Shown here one piece after another: positions 27,870 to 36,405 of a stretch of 64,000 bases of DNA (the stretch's first letter is position 1; every line of letters begins with the position of its first letter). The position numbers were made by a program, and so were the translations under genes. The notes under the pieces are model-generated. The model was not told where the DNA came from. It made no database searches and saw only the letters and a program-made list of their open reading frames with translations. The stretch is from contig NZ_CP042997.1 in NCBI RefSeq assembly GCF_008087625.1, positions 6,510,001 through 6,574,000 of the forward strand, given 5' to 3'. Origin of the DNA: Aquisphaera giovannonii. GTDB lineage: Bacteria > Planctomycetota > Planctomycetia > Isosphaerales > Isosphaeraceae.

Positions 27870-29258
27870 ATGCACGCGTCGTCGATGGAAAACATGGTCA
27901 AGCTTTACAACAACTACCTCGACCCGGTGTTCGCGGATGGCCTGGACTCCGTCCGCGTGCTGGACGTGGGCGGCGCGAGGATCAACGGCTCGTACCGGGA
28001 CGTCTTCGGGCCGGGCGTCACCTACATGGCGGCCGACCTGTCCGCGGGCGAGGGCGTGGACATCGTCCTCGACGATCCCTATCGCATCCCCGTGCCGGAC
28101 GGCTCCTTCGACGTCGTCCTGTCGGGCCAGATGTTCGAGCACTGCGAGTTCTTCTGGCTGGCCTTCCAGGAGATGATGCGGGTGGTGAATGACCGCGGCG
28201 TCGTCTGCCTGATCGCGCCGTCCGGCGGCCCGATCCACCGCTACCCGGTGGACTGCTATCGCTTCTATCCCGACTCCTACGCGGCCCTCGCCCGCTACGC
28301 GGGCTGCCACCTGGAGGCGAGCTGGCTGGACGAGCGGGGCCCCTGGTACGACCTGGTTGGCGTCTTCCGCAAACAAGCCCCGGATGCGGCACCGCGCCCG
28401 GGGCTCCGCGTCGACGGCCCGCACCGGCGATCGCGCCGGCCGGCCCTGGCGATCGCCGCGCCGGCCGACCCTGCCCCGAGCTCGATTGCGGCCGATTCTC
28501 CCGACCAGGAGGCGACGTCGGGAATCGAGGATAGTGTGGCCACTCTCGGACGCATCCACGCGGCGATCCGCCCGGAGCTCTATGTCGAGATCGGCGTCGG
28601 CCATGGCCGGAGCCTCGCGCTGGCGTCTCGCCCCGCGATCGGCATCGACCCCGACATGCAGCCTTCCGGCCTGGGCCCGCACGTGGCCCTGTACCACGAG
28701 ACCAGCGACGAGTTCTTCGAGCGGCACGCGACCGAGGCGATCGGCCGGCCGATTGACCTGGCCTTCATCGACGGGCTCCACCTGTTCGAGTTCGCGCTCC
28801 GGGACTTCATGAACCTGGAGCGACGGGCGTCCCGCCGCGGGCTCGTCGTCATCGACGGCGTCTTCCCCAACGACGCGACACAGGGGAGCCGGCATCGCAC
28901 GACCCGCACCTGGTGCGGCGACGTCTGGCGGATCGTGCCGTGCCTCCAAGAAGCCCGCCCGGACCTCCTCCTGCTCCCGCTGGACTGCGCCCCCGCCGGG
29001 ATGCTGCTCGTCGCCGGGCTCAACCCCGAGGACCGCACGCTCTGGGACCAGTACAACCCGATCGTGCGACGCCACCTGCTCCAGGCCCCCGACGCGCCGC
29101 CTCCTCAGGCGGTCCTGGACCGCACCGGCGCGTTGGCCCCCTCGCATCCCCTGGTCGTAGGACTGCTCGAGGGGCTCGGCGGATGCGGCGAGCCCGAGTC
29201 CATCCGGGGCCTCGTGGAGTCGACGCGCATGCGATGTCGCGAGCGGACCGGCCCCTGA
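27870..29258 (+). CDS. Tandem methyltransferase-fold protein
   Basis: A 462-residue protein with two Rossmann-like halves joined by a Pro/Ala-rich linker (about 185-215). The first (1-180) is a class I SAM-dependent methyltransferase. It has motif I VRVLDVGGARINGSY, acidic YMAADLSAGEGVDIV, and post-motif SFDVVLSGQMFEHCE. The second (215-400) has LYVEIGVGHGRSLALA, IDLAFIDGLHLFEFALRDF and a final VVIDGVFPN. That is the pattern of Methyltransf_24-type enzymes that modify glycans or secondary metabolites. The combination resembles proteins in polysaccharide or glycosyltransferase clusters, though no such genes are adjacent. ATG 27870 follows AAGGGA. Confidence 0.75.
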   Translation: MHASSMENMVKLYNNYLDPVFADGLDSVRVLDVGGARINGSYRDVFGPGVTYMAADLSAGEGVDIVLDDPYRIPVPDGSFDVVLSGQMFEHCEFFWLAFQEMMRVVNDRGVVCLIAPSGGPIHRYPVDCYRFYPDSYAALARYAGCHLEASWLDERGPWYDLVGVFRKQAPDAAPRPGLRVDGPHRRSRRPALAIAAPADPAPSSIAADSPDQEATSGIEDSVATLGRIHAAIRPELYVEIGVGHGRSLALASRPAIGIDPDMQPSGLGPHVALYHETSDEFFERHATEAIGRPIDLAFIDGLHLFEFALRDFMNLERRASRRGLVVIDGVFPNDATQGSRHRTTRTWCGDVWRIVPCLQEARPDLLLLPLDCAPAGMLLVAGLNPEDRTLWDQYNPIVRRHLLQAPDAPPPQAVLDRTGALAPSHPLVVGLLEGLGGCGEPESIRGLVESTRMRCRERTGP

Positions 29259-29310
29259 TGCGTGCCGCGTCCGCTCGACTTATGAGTGTACGCTTTCCGA
29301 AGGCTATCTT

Positions 29311-29338
29311 GATCCCACCTGGATGTGGATCTTTCCTT
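29311..29338 (+). terminator. Probable intrinsic terminator after the methyltransferase gene
   Basis: GATCCCAC and GTGGATC pair (one bulge) and are followed by tttccttt, the nearest thing to a T-tract in this GC-rich region. It lies between the convergent methyltransferase and ispH genes. Confidence 0.4.
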
Positions 29339-29344
29339 TGCCCG

Positions 29345-30289
29345 TCATCTCTGCCCGGCCGGGAGCAGCTCGCGGAGCGACTTCGGCAGGGGGAAGTGGA
29401 CGTTCTCCTCGCGGACGTAGGCCTCCTCGAGCGTCGCGCCGTGGTTCCGCACCAGGTAGTCGATGCACTCCTGGACGACGTCCTCCGGGGCCGAGGCGCC
29501 GGCGGTGATCAGGACGCCGTCGACGCCGTCGAACCACTCCGGGCGGATCTCGGAGACGCCGTCGATCAGGTGGGCCGGGACGCCGAGCGAGTCGGCGATC
29601 TCCGCGAGCCGCCGGCTGTTCGAGCTGTTCTGGCTCCCCAGCACGAGGACCAGGTCGGACCGCGAGGCGAGCTCGCGGACGGCCTCCTGGCGGTTCTGGG
29701 TGGCGTAGCAGATGTCGTCCTTGGGCGGGTTGGCGATCTGCGGGAACCGCTCCCGGAGCGCCCCGATGACGAGGTTGGCGTCGTCCACGCTGAGGGTGGT
29801 CTGCGTCAGGTAGGCCACCTTCTCCGGGTCGCCGATCTCCAGCTTCCGGACGTCCTCGGCCGTCTCCACGAGGATCATCTGCCCCGGGGCCTCGCCCATC
29901 GTGCCGATGACCTCGTCGTGCCCCTCGTGGCCGATCAGGAAGATGGTGTAGCCCTCCCTCGCGTACTTGATCGCCTCCAGGTGCACCTTGGTGACCAGCG
30001 GGCAGGTGGCGTCGATGGCCAGGAGCCGCCGGCCGCGGGCCTGCTCGCGGATCTGCGGCGAGACGCCGTGCGCGCTGTAGAGCAGGGGGGAGCCCTCCGG
30101 CACCTCCTCGAGCGACTCCACGAAGACCGTCCCGCGCTTCTTGAAGCGGTCCACCACGTACTTGTTGTGGACGATCTCGTGGTACACATAGACCGGCGCC
30201 CCGAAGAAGTCCAGGGCACGCTCCAGGCACTCAATCGCCATGTTCACCCCCGCGCAGAAGCCTCGGGGGTTGGCCAGGATGATTCGCAT
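29345..30289 (-). CDS. ispH: 4-hydroxy-3-methylbut-2-enyl diphosphate reductase (IspH)
   Basis: A 314-residue iron-sulfur enzyme for the last step of the MEP isoprenoid pathway, giving IPP and DMAPP. The three cluster cysteines are visible: NPRGFCAGV, DATCPLVTKVH and DDICYATQNRQ. The substrate-binding region SQNSSNSRRL and the catalytic THGV-like segment (SAHGVSP) are also there. SAHG instead of TxHG is common in this branch. ATG 30289 is preceded by GGAGGAGG about 13 nt upstream, which supports a separate gene. The same frame is nevertheless open, without a stop, for a further 2.5 kb upstream into another gene. Length is normal. Confidence 0.95.
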   Translation of the reverse strand: MRIILANPRGFCAGVNMAIECLERALDFFGAPVYVYHEIVHNKYVVDRFKKRGTVFVESLEEVPEGSPLLYSAHGVSPQIREQARGRRLLAIDATCPLVTKVHLEAIKYAREGYTIFLIGHEGHDEVIGTMGEAPGQMILVETAEDVRKLEIGDPEKVAYLTQTTLSVDDANLVIGALRERFPQIANPPKDDICYATQNRQEAVRELASRSDLVLVLGSQNSSNSRRLAEIADSLGVPAHLIDGVSEIRPEWFDGVDGVLITAGASAPEDVVQECIDYLVRNHGATLEEAYVREENVHFPLPKSLRELLPAGQR

Positions 30290-30593
30290 CGGGGACGCAG
30301 CTCCTCCTCCGTTCCGGTCATCGTCGATTGCTCCCATCGTAGGCGACCCGCCCCCGCCTGGGAAGCCGAGTGGCCGCCACGCCGGCCCCCCGGCGTCCCC
30401 GGCCTCCTCCGGCCATGCCTCCCGACGCCGTTGCCGGCGATCCGACGAGCGGGCCCCGGGCTGCCCCCTCGGCAGCCGACCCCGCCCGACGCCCTCGCCC
30501 CGCGCTCCGCCTGGCTCCAGTCGTCGCGCCGCCTGCTTCGAAACGCTCGACGCAAGTCGGGCTCTCGATGGACGTTGACCTCGGTTTTCGAAC

Positions 30594-30932
30594 GGCTTCG
30601 CCGGGTTCGTCCCGAATGACCGGGGGGCCATCACGGGGAGGTTGACACTTGGCACCGCCCCGCATGCGCGGGTGACCACGATCGTCGGATCGTGGTTCGG
30701 ACGGGCGAAGTCCCCAGCCTCGCACGTCAGTGCGACCCGGGACGCCGGGGCATCGAGGCGGAGACGAGGCTCCTGCCGCGGGCCGAGGCCGGCCCCCCAG
30801 ATCCGGCTGACGCCGGAGGCTGGAGGCTTCGCCCGTCCGAACCACCCGCTCACGCGGGTGGTCACGTGTCCATGCATCCCCCGGCGAAGTGTCAAGGTGG
30901 GGCTCGAGCATTCGGGACGATCCCGCTTCGCC
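30594..30932 (-). repeat. Structured palindromic repeat element, copy B (inverted relative to copy A)
   Basis: On the minus strand it matches the element at 4471-4808 over its whole length, at roughly 85-90% by eye. The hairpin order is the same. Inner TTGACACTT is at 30642 and inverted TGTCAA at 30890-30895, with the same outer GGC(T)TCGCC/TCGTCCCGAAT ends. One 27-bp arm has two changes relative to the other. The stem of the hairpin equivalent to 4667-4682 in copy A is kept while its loop changes from GGAC to TGAC. It lies inside the long open frame upstream of ispH. Confidence 0.8.
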
Positions 30933-31749
30933 GGTGTCGTCCCAAGACGGGCCATCCTGGCCTTGGGCGGCTTGACAACCGGCATGGCCGTGCAAGCAGG
31001 CCCCGGCGGCCGGGAGCCTCGTCTCCCGCCGTGAGCCGGCAACGGGGTGGCCGTGGCGGAAGCGCGTCGACGCCTCGGGTGAGCGGGCCTTCGCCTGCGG
31101 CGGCGGCCGTCCCCGAGCCGTGGCGATCCCGCGGCGTCGCTGCGCTTCCTCCACGGCCACCCGGGGGGGCGAGGATCGCGACCGGTCTCGCGCCGTCGCT
31201 GAAGGGGCCGGTCACAGCCCGTGGACCCGGGACGTTGCCGCTTCGCCGGTGCCTCGCAGGTGGGTCGTGCGGCTCCTCCCGACGACCCGACGGCCGCCAC
31301 GCCGCCGCCCGCAGGCGCCAGCGGCCCCGCATCCGGCAGGTCGGCGCCCGTCCGACCGGGATCGACCGCGCGCTTCGCGGAAGGGGCCTCCGCGCCCCCG
31401 TGCCGCTCGCCGCCCGCCGGCTTCGGCTCGCCCGGTTGCCGCACGGAGTCGGCTGCGATCCCCCCGGCGAGGGAGACGCTCACGCCGCCCGGGGCTGGGC
31501 CTCGCTCTCCGCGGAGTGAAGCGCGGAGGCAGGAGTCGATTCCCTCCTCACGAAGCGGGGATACAGGCGGGTTCTTCGATCGCCTCGGCTCGCGCGATGC
31601 ATCCCCTCCGACTCCCCCTTCGCAAGGGGGAGAGACGGATCGGCCCGCCCCGCAACGGGGGATGAACGGTGCCTCGGAGGGCGGGGAGCCTGATGTTCTT
31701 TCGGGCGAGGGTAATACGAGGGCATCCGCCGGCCGGGGCTCGCCCGGTT
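30933..31749. other. Spacer without a supported gene (GC-rich, low complexity)
   Basis: All frames are Arg/Pro/Gly/Ala-rich, and the minus frame continuing towards ispH is open by composition only. It contains common intergenic phrases such as ccccttcgcaagggggag (around 31618), typical of planctomycete spacers. No start with a ribosome binding site was found. Confidence 0.45.
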
Positions 31750-32794
31750 CACGACGGGAGGCGCCGGCTTCGTCGGAAGGCTCGATCCCCCGCGGCGTCG
31801 CGGGCTCGCCCTCCTTCGCCTCCGGCCGGGCCTTCCGGACCCGCCGGAGCTCCTCCAGGACCCGGAAGAACTCCCGGCTCATCGCCGACGCCTCCCGCCG
31901 CAGCCGCTCCACCGCCGCGCTCGCGGCGAGGGCCTCGCGGTCGGCCCGATCGGCGTCGGTCTCGCCCTGGAGCATCTCCAGCCGGCCGACCCGCTCGTCC
32001 GCCAGCCCCACCAGGAAGGCGCGGGCCTCCTCCGCCGACGCGAACGGCCCGGCCAGGTCGCGCCAGGCCAGCGACGCGCGTATCATCGGGTGGCACGCCC
32101 CGGCCAGGTCCCTGGCCCGCGCGAAGAACGCCTCGCAGTCGGCCCGGCCGTTCGCGTCCAGGGCGTTGAGCGCCCGGAAGACCTCGTTGACCTTCGGGAA
32201 GGTGTCCACGTCGATCGGGTCGTACCCGAGCATTCGCACGAGCCGGTATCGGCCCGTCGGCTGGAACCGGCTCGACCGCCCGACCCAGTCGCGGACCCAT
32301 CGCCAGAGCCGGATCAGCCATGCCCGCCCCGCACGCGAGCCCTCCAGCTCGCCGAGGATCTCCCGGGCCCTGCCCCCGAGGCTGTCGCCGGTGGCCTCCC
32401 CCCACTCCAGCAGCCGCCGGACCAGCTCCTCCGCCCGCTCGCCCGCCCCCGCCTCGGCCGCCTCGTGCCGCTCCTCCGCCGCGCGGACGGCCCGCTCGAG
32501 GTAGGCGCATTCCGCCCGCTCGGCCTCTTCGATCTTCCAGGACAGCTCGCCGGCCTTCCTCAGCAGCGCCCTCTCCTCCTCGCTGTCGGCCAGGACCGCC
32601 GACTCGAGGAACCCCGCCACCCGCTCCTCGAGTCCCCGCCCGTTCGCCTCGCGGACCTTCGGCCCCGCCTCCTTCCTCCGCCCCCCCGGCCCGTACCCGT
32701 TCCGCCGCGACCGGGCCTTCCCGCGCTTCGTCCTCGGGCCGGTCGAGAGCCTGGCATTCCGCCGGTTCGCCTGGATCTGGGCCTCCGTCGCCAT
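31750..32794 (-). CDS. Planctomycete hypothetical protein with N-terminal STGPRT..GK motif; 3' end undefined
   Basis: Starts MATEAQIQANRRNARLSTGP, then RTKRGKARSRRNG, the N-terminus of a hypothetical family present in many copies in planctomycetes. In those, the motif ends in NALKHGL; here it diverges after RRNG. About 340 residues look like real protein: charged helices (EEERALLRKAGELSWKIEEAER, YLERAVRAAEERHEAAE) and a hydrophobic patch (AWLIRLWRWVRDWVG). After that the composition becomes Arg/Pro/Gly-rich and there is no stop in this frame until the end of ispH at 29345. The end given is the approximate end of believable coding sequence. Missing stop means decay or a sequencing frameshift. 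Function unknown. Confidence 0.5.
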
Positions 32795-32975
32795 CGTCGG
32801 GTGCCTCCGCGTCGAGGATGAGGGTCGGTCCGCCGCGAGCGCGCAATCTCGCAGCTTTTACCCAACACGATCCCCTGACGGTGGCCGACGGTTTCACGGC
32901 TGCGCAGAAAAGGCGACCCGGAAATCTGCCGTACTTCCTCAGCCCGGGCCGTCGCGCGCGAGGGGGCCAAGTTCT

Positions 32976-33243
32976 CTATCTCAGCGAAAAGCTCGTCTAC
33001 GGTCGCGGACGGGGTCGTCAGCGTTCCTCGAAAGGTGGATGGCCCCGATTGGCCCCCTCGAAAGGTGGATGGCCCCGATTGGCCCCCCCTCGAAAGGTGG
33101 ATGGCCCCGATTGGCCCGCCCCGATTGGCCCCCCTATCTCAGCGAAAAGCTCGTCTGCGGTCGCGGACGGGGTCGTCAGGGTTCCTCGAAAGGTGGATGG
33201 CCCCGAGTGGCCCCCTCGAAAGGTGGATGGCCCCGAGTGGCCC
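32976..33243. repeat. 158-bp direct duplication containing short tandem units
   Basis: ctatctcagcgaaaagctcg occurs at 32976 and again at 33134, each followed by ggtcgcggacggggtcgtca and copies of tcgaaaggtggatggcccc. The first duplication unit holds three roughly 30-bp copies of that motif, the second two. Copy-specific changes (gattgg versus gagtgg) show later divergence. The array replaces the end of the transposase remnant. It starts within the 180 bp upstream of the hypothetical gene at 32794. Confidence 0.8.
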
Positions 33244-34056
33244 CCACCCGGGCCGGCCCTTGGGCTTGGGCCAGGCGACCACCTGGTCCTGCGGCCCGTG
33301 GGCCAGCACCCAGCGGGAGCTCGGCAGGCCCTGCGGCCGAGGGTACGGGCCCTTCCTTCGGGCCGTCGGCCGCCCCGGCGCGAAGTCGACGTTCACCTGC
33401 TGGTGCATGCGGAACACCGCCGAAATACCGCGTCCGAGCAACATCGCCATGTGAGCATAAGAGCAGAAGCCGCGATCTCCGAGGAGTACGTCGCCCGGCT
33501 CCAGGCCCCCCGAGATCGCGCCCGCCCCGGACATGTCGTGGGACCGCAGCGGCGCCGCCGTGACCCGCAGCAGCATGCCGGTGCCGACGTGGAAGAGCAT
33601 CAGCAGCTTGGCCACCGGGAAGCCGCATCCGGGGCGCTGACCGCCGGGCTGGCCGAAGTGCCCCTGCAGCTCCGGGGCGTCGGGCATCGAGACGCTGGAG
33701 CCGTCGACGACCCAGACGCGGTGGCCATGCCAGCGGGAGTCCTCCGAGGCGCCGCGGACCGCCGCGGCGACCCGCCGGACGAGCTCGAGGAAGACGGCCA
33801 GGGGCAGCCGCGAGCGGGCCTTGCAATAGGCCGTGTCGGTGAACTCGCGGCCGCCGATCCGGACGACGTGCCGGCAGGATGTGTCCTCCAGGAGGACCTG
33901 CACGAGGAACAGATAGATGGTCTCCACCGGCCCGAGCTTGCGCCGGCGCCAGCGGTAGCCGACCTCCTTGCAGGCGGCCTCGATCGTCTCCGCGGAGATC
34001 GCGGCGGCCACGTCTTGGCGCAGGCGGCCGAGGATGGAGATCATGCGGTTCGGCAT
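33244..34056 (-). pseudogene. IS4-like transposase, C-terminally truncated
   Basis: About 271 codons remain from ATG 34056 (MPNRMISI). The DDE domain is recognisable: first Asp in VVDGSSVSMPDAPE, second in LLGDRGFCSYAHM. The N-terminal helical part has YRWRRRKLGPVETIYLFLVQ and FTDTAYCKARSRLP. Typical members continue for about 100-150 residues with the YxxRWxxE block that carries the catalytic Glu. Here, after VVAWPKPKGRPGW, the sequence runs into the tcgaaaggtggatgg repeats and reads GPLGAIHLSRGP. The enzyme therefore lacks its third catalytic residue and should be dead. No clear terminal inverted repeats were found. Confidence 0.8.
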
Positions 34057-34187
34057 GGGGGGGCTCCGTGCGGCCTCTCGGTGCGTCCTAGACAAACCGC
34101 CAGGATGTCCGCGGGCCCCCTCGGCCATCAAGAAGCGACAAGTCGTTCACGCCGAAGGCTTTGTGCACTAAGTTCGTGGCATTCTAG

Positions 34188-34300
34188 AATGACCCCCTTT
34201 GCGTTCCCCCCTTTGCGTTCTCTTTGCGTTCTGCCTTTGCGTTCCTTTGCGTTACCCAGAATGACCCCTTTGCGTTACCTATGCCCGAGAATGTCCCCGT
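34188..34300 (+). repeat. GAATGACCCC / CTTTGCGTT micro-repeat cluster, left of the toxin-antitoxin pair
   Basis: Six copies of CTTTGCGTT lie between 34197 and 34276, two of them introduced by (A)GAATGACCCC. A variant is gagaatgtccccg. The 399 bp between the transposase remnant and the antitoxin gene hold nothing else I can name. Copies of the same words recur at 35400-35490 on the other side of the toxin gene. Confidence 0.7.
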
Positions 34301-34455
34301 GGTATGCCCCAGACGGTGCCGATCCCCGGGAGTCAATCGAACGGAACCGGCTGCGTCTCCGTGTGGTCCTCGTCCATCATAGGCCGAGATCCGACGACGT
34401 CTCCCGGGGCTCGGATTGGTACAGTGAGGGGAAGGTCCAAGAAAGGAGGACGATC

Positions 34456-34746
34456 ATGAGCACCATCAGGGGCGTCGTCCGGGACGGCCGCATCGAGATC
34501 GAGGAACCGCTCGACCTGCCCGAGGGGACCGAACTCCTGATCCCCATCCCGGATCCTCCCGGTGACGAGGAACCCGGCTGGGACAACAGCCCGGAGGGCA
34601 TCGCGGCCTGGCTGGGCTGGGCCGACTCGCTCGAGCCCCTCCTCTTCAATGAGAAGGAGGAGGCCGAGGCCGAAGACTGGCTGAAGCGTTGCGACCATCG
34701 CGCCGCCGAGACGTTGGGTCGAGACGTCGAGGGGCTGTTCCGATGA
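34456..34746 (+). CDS. AF2212/DUF104-like antitoxin
   Basis: A 96-residue protein. Residues 1-32 (STIRGVVRDGRIEIEEPLDL, then PEGTELLIPI) match the small beta-rich antitoxin family AF2212-like/DUF104, which pairs with VapC toxins. The remaining residues are acidic and include a Trp-rich segment (AAWLGWADSLEPLL) likely to bind the toxin. A perfect AAGGAGG precedes the ATG. The stop overlaps the start of the PIN toxin gene (ATGA), the usual order of antitoxin first. Binding to its own promoter is expected from the family but not visible here. Confidence 0.8.
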   Translation: MSTIRGVVRDGRIEIEEPLDLPEGTELLIPIPDPPGDEEPGWDNSPEGIAAWLGWADSLEPLLFNEKEEAEAEDWLKRCDHRAAETLGRDVEGLFR

Positions 34747-35153
34747 GGCGCTATCTGCTCGACACCAATGCGGTTGGCGACTGGATCAATCGGCGGCACG
34801 GGGTGGACCTCCGGGTCCGCGAGGCCCGCGGCCGCGGCGCGGTCATCGGGACTTGCGAACCGGTGGTCGCCGAGTTGTTCTTCGGCGTCGAGAACAGCGA
34901 GACGCGCGACGAGAACGCCGAGCGTCTGCAGCGGGCGCTGGCAGGGCTGAAGTGCTGGCCCTTGACGCGGGGGGCGTCCCGCGAGTTCGGCCGCATCATG
35001 GCGATGCTGAAGCGCTCGGGGACCATGATCGGCCCGATGGACGTCCTCATCGCCGCCATCGCCCGCACGCTCCAGGACTGCGTCGTCGTCTCCAGGGATG
35101 CCGACCTCCTCCACATCCCCGGACTGGCCGTCGAGAACTGGACGGCGCCGTGA
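34743..35153 (+). CDS. vapC: PIN-domain toxin VapC
   Basis: A 136-residue PIN-domain ribonuclease. Acidic residues are in place: Asp7 in YLLDTNAVGDW, Glu in VVAELFFGVEN, Asp in GPMDVLIAAIA, and the terminal VSRDADLLHIPGL. VapC toxins cut tRNA or rRNA and are neutralised by the antitoxin. It overlaps the antitoxin by 4 bp. The pair is bracketed by the same micro-repeats on both sides, which suggests it moved as a cassette. Confidence 0.92.
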   Translation: MRRYLLDTNAVGDWINRRHGVDLRVREARGRGAVIGTCEPVVAELFFGVENSETRDENAERLQRALAGLKCWPLTRGASREFGRIMAMLKRSGTMIGPMDVLIAAIARTLQDCVVVSRDADLLHIPGLAVENWTAP

Positions 35154-35176
35154 GACCGCAACGGTTGACCGCTGGG

Positions 35177-35555
35177 GAGTTCAAAATGGGAGGAGCCGAC
35201 GGGGTCAAGGAGCCGACGGGGAAGCAGCCGACGGGGTCATTCCGGAAGGAGCCGACGGGGTCATCCTGAATCCCCGCAGAAGGAGCCGACGGGGTCATCC
35301 TGAATCCCCGCAGCAGTCTGGGGAATCCCGGGGAGGTCCCTGGCCGGCTGCATCTCCGTCATGGGTCAGATAATCCTCTAGATTTTCCCGACCACCGTCT
35401 TGAACCAGAATGACCCCGTTGGCTCCCTCTGACCCCTTTGCGTTACCTAGACCAGAATGACCCCTTTGCGTTACCCCTTTGCGTTACCTCAGAGGTCCCA
35501 GAGGTCCTCATGACCCCAGAGGTCCTCATGGCCGTGACCCCAGAGGTCCTCATGG
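35177..35555. repeat. Mosaic of micro-repeats right of the toxin gene
   Basis: Several layers are present. GAGCCGACGGGG occurs several times from 35192 on, including a 34-bp unit repeated exactly in tandem (35246-35313). agaatgaccccgttggctcc around 35408 is the inverted complement of the same word. Then three copies of CCTTTGCGTTAC lie at about 35440-35487, and three to four copies of cagaggtcctcatg at about 35490-35550. I see no gene in the 426 bp between the toxin and the next gene. Confidence 0.7.
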
Positions 35556-35579
35556 CCGCAGATGCGACTTTGTGGCGGC

Positions 35580-36359
35580 TCATGACGGCGTCTCTTCCAA
35601 ATAGAGGAAATAGGCCTCGATCAAACGCCGGGCAAATCCCATGGCAGCGAGTTTCTCTTCTTCGGAAGCCGGGCGAAGCTCAATATGCGTCCCGCGATGG
35701 CGGCTCTCACTGACCGGGGCGTCGTTCGCGAGTTGTCCGAACCGGCTCCATTCAGCTCGCGTAACCCCCAACTTCTCGCGGACTCCCTTCTCGCCTCCGA
35801 AGAATTGGCCAACTGCGTCTCGTATCTCGTACAGATGGACGAGAAGATTGGACGGGTCCTTCCTTGCGCGAGAAAAGCTCCTGATCAGTTTGCCAGCCAA
35901 TTCGTTGCTCACATGTCTCAGTCCCCGCTCCATGAACGTTCTGTGTGCTACACGCTCCATTTCACGAGGGTCTTCAGCCTGTGGTGAGCCAGGAATGAGG
36001 GTGACCCCCGTCGCCATGACGCGAGGTCTTACGATGATTCGTGTTTCCGCTGACACATCATGCACTCGGTGGCCGTCAGCAAAGACCTTTACTTTCGCGA
36101 GACCGTTGAACGTATAGAGCGCGGTCGAGATCACCTGGCGAAGCTCGAGCATGTAGTTAATTCTGGCGATCCAAGCTCTTATTGCGTCGTGGTCATAATC
36201 GCACGATTTGACATTTGGCGATATCCGCACCTTGCCATTCTCGAACGTCACAACGGCATCTGACTCATGGAACACCTGCGGCCCATCGAAATAGTCGGAT
36301 GGTATGTAGTCCCCTTCTAAGTAGATTTCAACTTCGCCGCTCGCCTGCAAGTCACTCAC
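35580..36359 (-). CDS. Unknown protein with possible HEPN-like C-terminal domain
   Basis: A 259-residue protein of clearly lower GC than the neighbours, without signal peptide or membrane helices. Residues 1-125 look beta-rich (EVEIYLEGDYIPSDYF, AVVTFENGKVRISPNV, RIIVRPRVMATGVTLI). From about 135 it is helical, with LLVHLYEIRDAVGQFF, then GVTRAEWSRFGQLAN and finally RRLIEAYFLYLEE. Between these helices lies SESRHRGTHIELRP, giving R220-x4-H225, the spacing of the HEPN ribonuclease motif. I do not recognise the family. It is 46 bp downstream of a DUF4145 gene on the same strand, so the two are likely one operon. Confidence 0.6.
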   Translation of the reverse strand: MSDLQASGEVEIYLEGDYIPSDYFDGPQVFHESDAVVTFENGKVRISPNVKSCDYDHDAIRAWIARINYMLELRQVISTALYTFNGLAKVKVFADGHRVHDVSAETRIIVRPRVMATGVTLIPGSPQAEDPREMERVAHRTFMERGLRHVSNELAGKLIRSFSRARKDPSNLLVHLYEIRDAVGQFFGGEKGVREKLGVTRAEWSRFGQLANDAPVSESRHRGTHIELRPASEEEKLAAMGFARRLIEAYFLYLEETPS

Positions 36360-36405
36360 TTCTCTGCCCCCTATCGTCTAGCAGCTATATTGAAGTGTGA
36401 TAGTC

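Noticed and set aside
29345-32794. A single 1,149-residue protein ending in IspH
   Set aside because: ispH has its own start and strong ribosome binding site, normal length, and the middle part is Arg/Pro-rich and contains a structured repeat. The open frame is best explained by high GC.
32976-33243. Possible CRISPR array in the tcgaaaggtggatgg repeats
   Set aside because: Units are adjacent or nested in a larger duplication, with no unique spacers of constant length and no cas genes.
34057-34190. Complete IS element with intact ends around the transposase
   Set aside because: No matching terminal inverted repeats were found, and the transposase lacks its third catalytic residue.
35177-35555. 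Possible CRISPR array in the micro-repeats
   Set aside because: Several different short words, some on both strands, with irregular spacing; no cas genes.
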